From positions 83,572,560 through 83,636,559 of the forward strand of contig BSWB01000002.1 of assembly GCA_033239125.1 (NCBI GenBank): a DNA stretch of 64,000 nucleotides, given 5' to 3'. Made by a program: the position numbers and the translations under genes. Shown here piece by piece: positions 57,523-64,000 of this stretch. Numbering within the stretch: position 1 is the first letter of the stretch; every line of letters starts with the position of its first letter. Source of the DNA: Fagopyrum homotropicum (taxonomy: Eukaryota; Streptophyta; Magnoliopsida; Caryophyllales; Polygonaceae). The notes beneath the pieces were generated by a model that ran no database searches, was not told the DNA's origin, and saw only the letters and a list, made by a program, of their open reading frames with translations.

Positions 57523-60217
57523 TTGACAACAATGGCACTCGCAACCTTCTAAAGGCCGAATGAGGAATAAACAGAACCCACACGGGTTCTGACTTTTCAT
57601 TTTAAAAATCACATGCATGAGTCGGGGTAGAATGTACGGACCGCCACTCCTTCCGCGGATCTCGGAAGCTTAGTTTATTGGATTTTGATATGTATATATA
57701 TGTATATATAGATATGGACATGAGGTTTGTAGTTATGCATGATGGAATTTATGTGTATCTTTGTGATTGTGAGTTGCATGATGAACTGAATATATGCGTA
57801 TAGTTATATATGTGGACGGTTATATGTTATGGGACCTTATATTGATGTATGATTTATATGTGGTATGATAGGATCTTATTAGCTTTTGGATCTTTTATTG
57901 TTGTAATGGATTTCTGGATGTGATATATTAGTAGCAATGTGGACATAAGACTTATATAGTCTTATATACGTATACTTATTATATATGGTAGCATATGAAG
58001 ATATGAGACCTTTTAGTTGAGATGCTAGTATGATATCATCGCTCTTGGACGACGACGTTTGACGTAGAATAGTGTACATACGAGGATGAATATGCTCAAG
58101 TATCGAATTGAGCGCTACGTTCGGGCGAGCACCGTGGCGTTTCTCGGATTCCTTTAAAAGGATTTTGAAGAGGAGGAGTGGGGATGACGTAAATGAAGAA
58201 CAACCAAGTAAAAGAAAACTCGAGACAACTTAAGAGAAATAAAGATGGAAGCAATACAAGAAAAGGGAGCAACATTAAGTGTAGAAGCGGTTCTAAAGAG
58301 GCCATGATCGAACGATGACGAGACCAAGGGAGAAAACAAACTTAAGTTCTTCGAGAAGAAGCGTGAACAACTAAAGATGTAAATCGAAGAGGAGATGAGT
58401 ACATTCTTGCAAGGTTGAAGGTGGTATTCCATTAAGATGTGAAGTTTCTTTAGGCGCTCCTAAGCATTGGAGTTAAGACGAGAAGAGTGATCGAACCATT
58501 TGCTAAAGATTTAAGATACCGTAAGTTAAGCTTATGAGGTACCAATAAGTGAAGTGTCAACATTACTAGAGTTACGAGAAGAAGGGCATGGTGGGGATTC
58601 ACATGGAGTTGACCAGTTTCCGTTATGATAATAAGAAACGCAACAAGGAGCTTTTAGTTATGAAAAGACGTATGATGTCAACCAAGAGAAACGCAAGCAG
58701 TTACTGAGTAACGTTAGAGATTTGAGAAGACACACTTACGAGATGTCATGAGACGCGGTTAAGACTATGAAGGCGAGTTATACGGCGCGCAAGGCCGGAA
58801 AAAGTATGACTACCTTATGGAAGAGAAAGAAAGCACGGAACATGGAAAGAGCTAATGGAGTTTAAGGCAAAGTACCTCGAGGAGGTTAACTTTCGGGAGA
58901 ATAGTGATACGAAGTATTGAAAAATGGTAAGTCGTCGACCTTAGAGAAGGTCAACTTTAAGCTGACTGGCGACAACCAACAACGCACGTGCGCGGGTTGT
59001 CTATTGATGAGCGTAGATGAGAAGAATAGACAAGACTATGGCTTGAAGGAACGGTAACAAGAACTTGGAATATTCTCGGTGGTTCAATGTCAGCAATAAG
59101 GAGTTATATTAATGGAAGTGCAAATGTTATAATCAAGTAGCATTCATGGGTTCAAGCATATGATTGTAACTGACCTCCCGGGAAGTGATTGTAATGTTCA
59201 TACGCGACCTTCTTAGGTCATGGGATTGACACGAATTTGAACTCTTAAAGATTGATTAAGGTGAAGAGAACTAGAAGAAGCAAGGAGAAAGTGAGACTTC
59301 TATTGTTGTTGTGCGTAAAGGGGATGCATGGTGTGCTTGTTCTAATGAAACGGATGATATGTCTTTGCGAGCAAAAGTTGGTCAAAATCTTCTAGATTCA
59401 AGAAGAGAAGCCATAGTGGCTATAGCGTGAAACGGAGGATCTGAATTTTTAGCAACACTTCAAGCTAAAGTTGATGGCATTAGCACTTGGGAAGTAATGT
59501 GTTGGGTTTTCAGTGATTGTGGTTGGGGAATTTTGCCTAGCGTTCTCCACGAGGCATACTAGTACGGTTGTGAGATTGTTGATGGAATACCAAAGCTGCT
59601 TAAGGTGACCAACAAGAGTGAGAGAAGACCGAAGTTTTGAAGTTGGTTGTCGACAACAGATGTACAAAAAGTATATGGAAGATTGAGGTTAGAACCTCTA
59701 CCGTCGGGTTGAATTTACAAAAGGAAAGTGAAGTATAATTTCTACTTGAAGAAAGGATGTCTATGGTGAAAGCTTATGTAGAATACGAAGAGCTCCTCCC
59801 ATATGTTGGGATGTCACGGAAAGTGAAGAAGATAAGGTCAATTGTTTTAAAACACGATTAAGTCTTGTAGTTTGAACCCTTATGGCTGCACATAAGTGAG
59901 AAACCCTAGAAGATTTTTCCAATCATGTCATCTAAGAGGGATGATGATATTAAGTTATTGGATCACTTAAATAAGGCTACAAGAGTCAGAAGACTCGAGC
60001 AAGTCTCTCGAGTTCAAGAGATGAAGGATCTTTGAAAGAAGATGATCAACATTGTAGCTAATAGAAGGAACAATACACGTGTTGAAGGACGTCACCCCAA
60101 CCGATCGGGGTGGACCACTTGTCAAGCGTTAGGACTAGGTTGTGTCGGTCATTACGATATGAGATGGGTAGAGAAAATATGAAACCCGGGATAGAACGGA
60201 TTCCAATGCATTAGAAT
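57523..60217 (+). pseudogene. E5 leader and gag region, beyond recognition
   Basis: This is where gag and protease should be. No frame longer than about 70 codons on the plus strand and no zinc knuckle could be recognised. Near 60196-60290 the first recognisable peptide traces appear. Confidence 0.5.
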
Positions 60218-61530
60218 GTGAATTTTAACGCTAAGATTGATTTGGGCTCAACTCCCATTTCTAAAGCGTTGTACAAAAGACAAAAAAAAAAAATGATACC
60301 CGTAAGGATACTAGAATTGAGGATGCAATCAAAGGAGCAATTGCAAGGACTGGTTGATAAAGGTTCATTAGAACCAATGCACTGCCATAGAGAACACCGA
60401 AAGAATATCTTAAACTCTTGATTTGAAGTTTACCTTGAAACATATCTTAAACTCTTGATTCGAAGTTATTATGAGAACACCAGAATTGTTGTGAAAAAGA
60501 CAGACAGTTCTCTCCAAATTGAACATCGATTACCGTGAGTCGAAGACAAGTATTCCTTACAACCAATGGATGATCTACTCGATCGGTTACAAGGGTCGGT
60601 AGTCTCTTATGAGAATGATTTAAGGTTTGTTTGCCACAAACAGAGAATTCGAGATTGGGATATTGCAAACACGACATTTCGGACGAACTATGATCACTAC
60701 GAGTTATAGAGATTCCATATGGGCTTACCAATGCCCCTGGATATTTTGGTCTACTCTCGAAGAAGAGAGAAATTTTATGACAAGTTGTCTCGGGATGGCA
60801 ACCCTCGAATGACGTGAAAGAGGTTACAAGTTTTCTTGGTCATACCGGTCGTTACCGGATTTGTGGAGATATTCTCTAAAGTAACACCATCAATGACTAA
60901 CCTACTTCAGAGGACAAGCAAGTTTGTGTGGGACTAAAATTAACAATGGAGTTGTTGAGAGTTAAGAGGAGATTCATTGGTGTAACTGTTTTGAAATTGT
61001 CTCGAGGTATGATGGGTTTGAAGTGTACAAGTGATTCTCAAAAACAAAGTCTTGACTGAGTATTGAGGAATGATGTAAAAGTAATAGCGTATGTGTCTCG
61101 TTAGTAGAAGCCATGTGAAATAAATTATTTCCTTCATTACTTAGAACTTGCAACAAGAATCGAGGCAACGTAACATCAAAGTTTGTTTTGACAAGAGCCA
61201 AAGCACAAGGTGTTGTTGGGAAGATTTGATCTTTGTTAGAGACGATCAAAGAGAAACATAACGGAAATGCTGTATTGAGAAAAACCCAAGAAGAAGTTGG
61301 GTTTTCGATAGATCGGACCTTTTTGAGATCTCAACGCAAGTTGGGGAAGTGGCCTACAAGTTGGTGTTGCCACCCGGTATTCATGTGTATCAATCGAGAG
61401 AGTACATACATTACTCGAGGCATATTGTTAGGCATGAGACTCTAGTGGCAGACGAGGAACCGATGAGGCTAATTGGAAGACGGAGAATATTATCTCTGGT
61501 TGAGTTTAGGCTGAGCTAGTAGCATCGATA
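60218..61530 (+). pseudogene. pol: E5 pol remnants: RT, RNase H, integrase tail
   Basis: Short matches in order but in shifting frames: FNAKIDLGSTPISKALY then KEQLQGLVDKGSLEP (start of RT), DDLLDRLQGSVVS (RT), GLTNAPGYF (RT, normally followed by the catalytic box, not found), GHTGRYR (thumb), INYFLHYLELA (RNase H), then IGPFEISTQVGEVAYKLVLP (integrase C-terminus). The integrase catalytic core is missing between about 61210 and 61300. Frameshifts and stops are many. This copy cannot make a working polyprotein. Confidence 0.75.
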
Positions 61531-61768
61531 GAATCGACGGGTTAGACCTAGTTCTTCTCTTAGTTGAGCTATGTGCATGTGTGATATTATGTGTAGCTTG
61601 TGCCCGGTGCGAGAATGTGTGGTATGACCTGTTATATCTTGTGGGATAGTCTGAGTGGAATGTGTGTATAGACTGGAAGGTTTAAGCCTACTTAGTTAGA
61701 GAGTTCATACCTCGGCCTTAAGGACCGAGAAGTTCGACACACAGCAAGTTTCGGGACGAAACTTATTT

Positions 61769-61782
61769 AAAGGGGGATCTGA
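61769..61782 (+). promoter_or_regulatory. E5 polypurine tract
   Basis: AAAGGGGGATCTGA lies directly before the 3' LTR start. The preceding TTCGGGACGAAACTT is the usual block before the tract in Tekay-type chromoviruses. Confidence 0.85.
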
Positions 61783-64000
61783 TGTAACGCCCCGTCTATT
61801 AGGCGTTTTAGATATTTTTTCTTTCTTTCCGGTAGTTGTTGATACATTTAATATATCTTAAGGAAGTTTTACGATTATATAAATATATATATATATATAT
61901 ATATAATATTTACGGTATTTTATTATTAATTAAATCTCGTAATAGAGTTGTGAGATCATTTTAAATATGTCGTAAAGGATATTTAGTGAATTTATTATAA
62001 ATCCGATCCATGTAAATTCCCGTATCTTTATTCGAAAAAGTTCGGAAAAGGTTCCGATCCGAAAATCCCAAACTAGATAAAAATTGGATCTCGTTCATTC
62101 CAAATTATCTTATCCTTTTTTTTTATTTATTACCCCTTTTCGTTTTTTTTCTCTCTAGCCCGGAGGTTGTGAGATCGAGGCCTGCCAGCCACGTTTGGCT
62201 TCTTTTCCCTACCCTGCTTTTATTCTGCTTTTTTTTAGGTGAGAGTAGCAGCCCTAGCTGCCTGTGCCAGACCCGTCCTAGCCGCCCCGACTACCCAACC
62301 CTTGACACTGCAGCTCGACCTCTCACCACCCCGACCCCTCGCTCACACCCACGCCGACCCCTCGTCCTCCCCTTTGTCCCCTACTCCCTCTGCGCAACCT
62401 CCCCCCCAGCCCCCACTGTCTCCCTTCTTTCCCTGGCGAACAGCTCCCTCCCACTTCTCTAATCGCCTTTGTGCAACCCGCTGGAGGAGACGCACCACTA
62501 GAGATCCGCCAGGAAGGAGTCGCCCCTCGCCCTCCGTCTTGAGCCACCGGGGTCGCCGGCGTAGTGCACCGCCGCCTCGCTTTGACACAAATCGAAGCTG
62601 GATCTGCAGCCCTCTGCTCTCCTCCGCTCCGATTCAATCGTCGTCACTGGATATCTCCGCCGCTGCACCGCCGGAAGAGACGTTGCTAGTGCCCTGTCGA
62701 CGCCAGAAGCCTCAGTCGTGGCCTTGCCGTTTGCCTTGCCGCCTCCCTTGATTTCTCTCCCCGTCTGTGCTACTGTGCATCGGTTCAACAGAGGTCCTTC
62801 TTCTCTGTCCGCCAATGCTGCCGCCCTGTAACCGTTGCACTGGACCGGAGCCAATGCCGCGAACCCTAGCCCCGCTGCAAGCCGCTGCCGGAGCTAACCT
62901 TGGCCGAAGCCACGCCACCAGGAGAGCTTCCTTTGCCGCTGCCTGCTTCCTCCTTCCCCAGCTGTGATGTATCGATTAAGAGAGAAGCCTTTTAGGGTTT
63001 TCAAATCGGGCCCCTCACTTTTGGTATAATTAAAAATTGTGCCCCATATTTTATAATTGCAATTTGGACCTAGATTTTTGGAAGTTTGCATTTATACCCC
63101 TGCAGAAATTATTTACATATATGGGCCATATTTATTACAGTTTATGACCCAACTTTTACAAATTATCAATTGTGGCCTTTGTTGTTTAATATTCGAAGTT
63201 TGACCCAAGGATTTATTTTGGATTTATGACCCCAAGTTTTAAATGTGGTTTATGACCAAGTACCTATGTTCGTACTATTTGCCTCAGAAAATGTTTGAGC
63301 GGTTTTAACCTTGGTTTTGAATGCAAGTCTTCCTTAGATTTATATATATTAAATCTTCCGTTCAAATTTAGCGTATTAGCTAAATTTGCTTAGCTTTGGT
63401 TTTAGGTCCGGAAGCGCCCCGATAAAGGCCTAAAGAGTCCAAGTTCGATATCCGTCTTTTAGCGTCATGTGAGTTACCTTCTCCCTCGATCTAGTTATGT
63501 TTAGCATTAGTATCATGCTAGGTTGAATCTAGCATAACTTAGTGGAAATGCCAAGTATTGGCTTTGGACCTTAAGTGAGTGTTTGAGGATTTTTGAAATG
63601 TCTTAAGACTCGAGGTGTTGATGTTATCTTGTGAGAATTGTAGGGCGTTGAGTGTTTGGGTTGATCTTGTGAGCTTATGAGGATTGAGATTATGGTTGTA
63701 TGATCTTGTTGAGATTGTCGAGACTAGGAACGTGTTATCATAACATGTGAGTTGTATGACCTTATAGAGGTCATTTGGGCTAGAAGTCTAAGGACTTCTA
63801 GCATGAGAGATAGATATTGATCGTGTGCCTTGTTTTGGTCAGGAGTTGAGTATCTTCCTGCGGGAAGTTGAGAGCTTTTGTTGATCAATTTAGCTTTGGG
63901 GACGAGGTAAGTCTCCGGACTTACTTAGCTCGTATTCTTTGTATTAGCATTATTGTGTGTTGGGTGGTGTGTGTTTATTATTTTACTGTATATAACTACT
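61783..64000 (+). repeat. E5 3' LTR, truncated by window end
   Basis: It repeats the 5' LTR from TGTAACGCCCCGTC for 2,218 bp with about 15 differences. By comparison it should end near 64712. Confidence 0.93.

Larger units (their letters stand above)
54571..64000 (+). mobile_element. E5: chromovirus-like element with degenerate interior
   Basis: The 5' LTR is 54571-57500, the internal region 57501-61782, and the 3' LTR begins at 61783 and leaves the window. The initiator-Met primer site and the PPT position are clear. The bases before the 5' LTR are TGTGT, so TGTGT is predicted after the 3' LTR. The interior is only about 4.3 kb and has no long reading frame, yet the LTRs differ at only about 15 sites over 2.2 kb by eye. 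RT and integrase remnants resemble the Tekay/Del type of chromovirus. Confidence 0.88.

Noticed and set aside
57523..60217. Search for an intact gag in E5
   Set aside because: No long frame, zinc knuckle or gag core was found on either strand.

Overview
The window is plant nuclear DNA made almost wholly of nested transposable elements. I see no intact host gene. Angiosperm origin is supported by Ty3/gypsy retrotransposons of the Athila type (tRNA-Asp primer sites, an Athila-type extra ORF after pol), chromovirus-type elements primed by initiator tRNA-Met, a CACTA transposon with its 3-bp target duplication, and Helitrons. The mixture of Athila elements with a chromovirus whose coding region runs into its 3' LTR suggests pericentromeric heterochromatin. 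That is an inference, and the species cannot be named.

Layout. E1 (1-16420, minus) is an Athila-type element with a gag-pol frame carrying two nonsense codons. Its 3' side holds a CACTA transposon (1026-6961, target duplication AAT) with host-gene exon fragments and a foldback element. E1 sits in the LTR of an older chromovirus (E6, minus, 16421-16999 and 28722-29429). The same LTR is split by E2 (17000-28716, plus, target duplication GCTGG), an Athila-type element that lacks integrase but keeps its extra ORF. From 29430 follow tandem copies of a ~1.07 kb unit built from an Athila LTR plus a stub of internal DNA. The first copy is split by E4 (30187-51168, minus, target duplication CCATC), a decayed chromovirus. 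The RT gene of E4 is split by E3 (33493-46705, minus, target duplication TTGAT), a young Athila-type element with near-identical 1,639-bp LTRs and both gag-pol and the extra ORF. The tandem copies resume at 51174 and stop at a Helitron (52921-54333). A second Helitron start follows two bases later. E5 (54571 to beyond the window, plus) is a chromovirus with ~2.9 kb LTRs and a ruined interior.

Order of events from nesting: tandem LTR array and E6 are old; E4 entered the array, then E3 entered E4; E1 and E2 entered E6, then the CACTA entered E1. E5 landed beside the Helitrons. Gene content is complementary: E1 has gag-pol without the extra ORF, E2 the extra ORF without integrase, and E3 both, with two nonsense codons. 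None looks autonomous as read.

The strongest unexplained signal is a palindrome centred on CGGCCG or a close variant, with flanking half-sites. It recurs in the LTRs, in the protease-RT linker of the coding region and around the extra ORF of the Athila elements. Each family carries its own outer bases (AAATCGGCCGATTT; an ACCTCGGCCGAGGT-like form; AAACCACGGCCGTGGTTT). Two conserved hairpin modules, one just after pol and one just after the extra ORF next to an internal polypurine-like motif, also recur in E1, E2 and E3.
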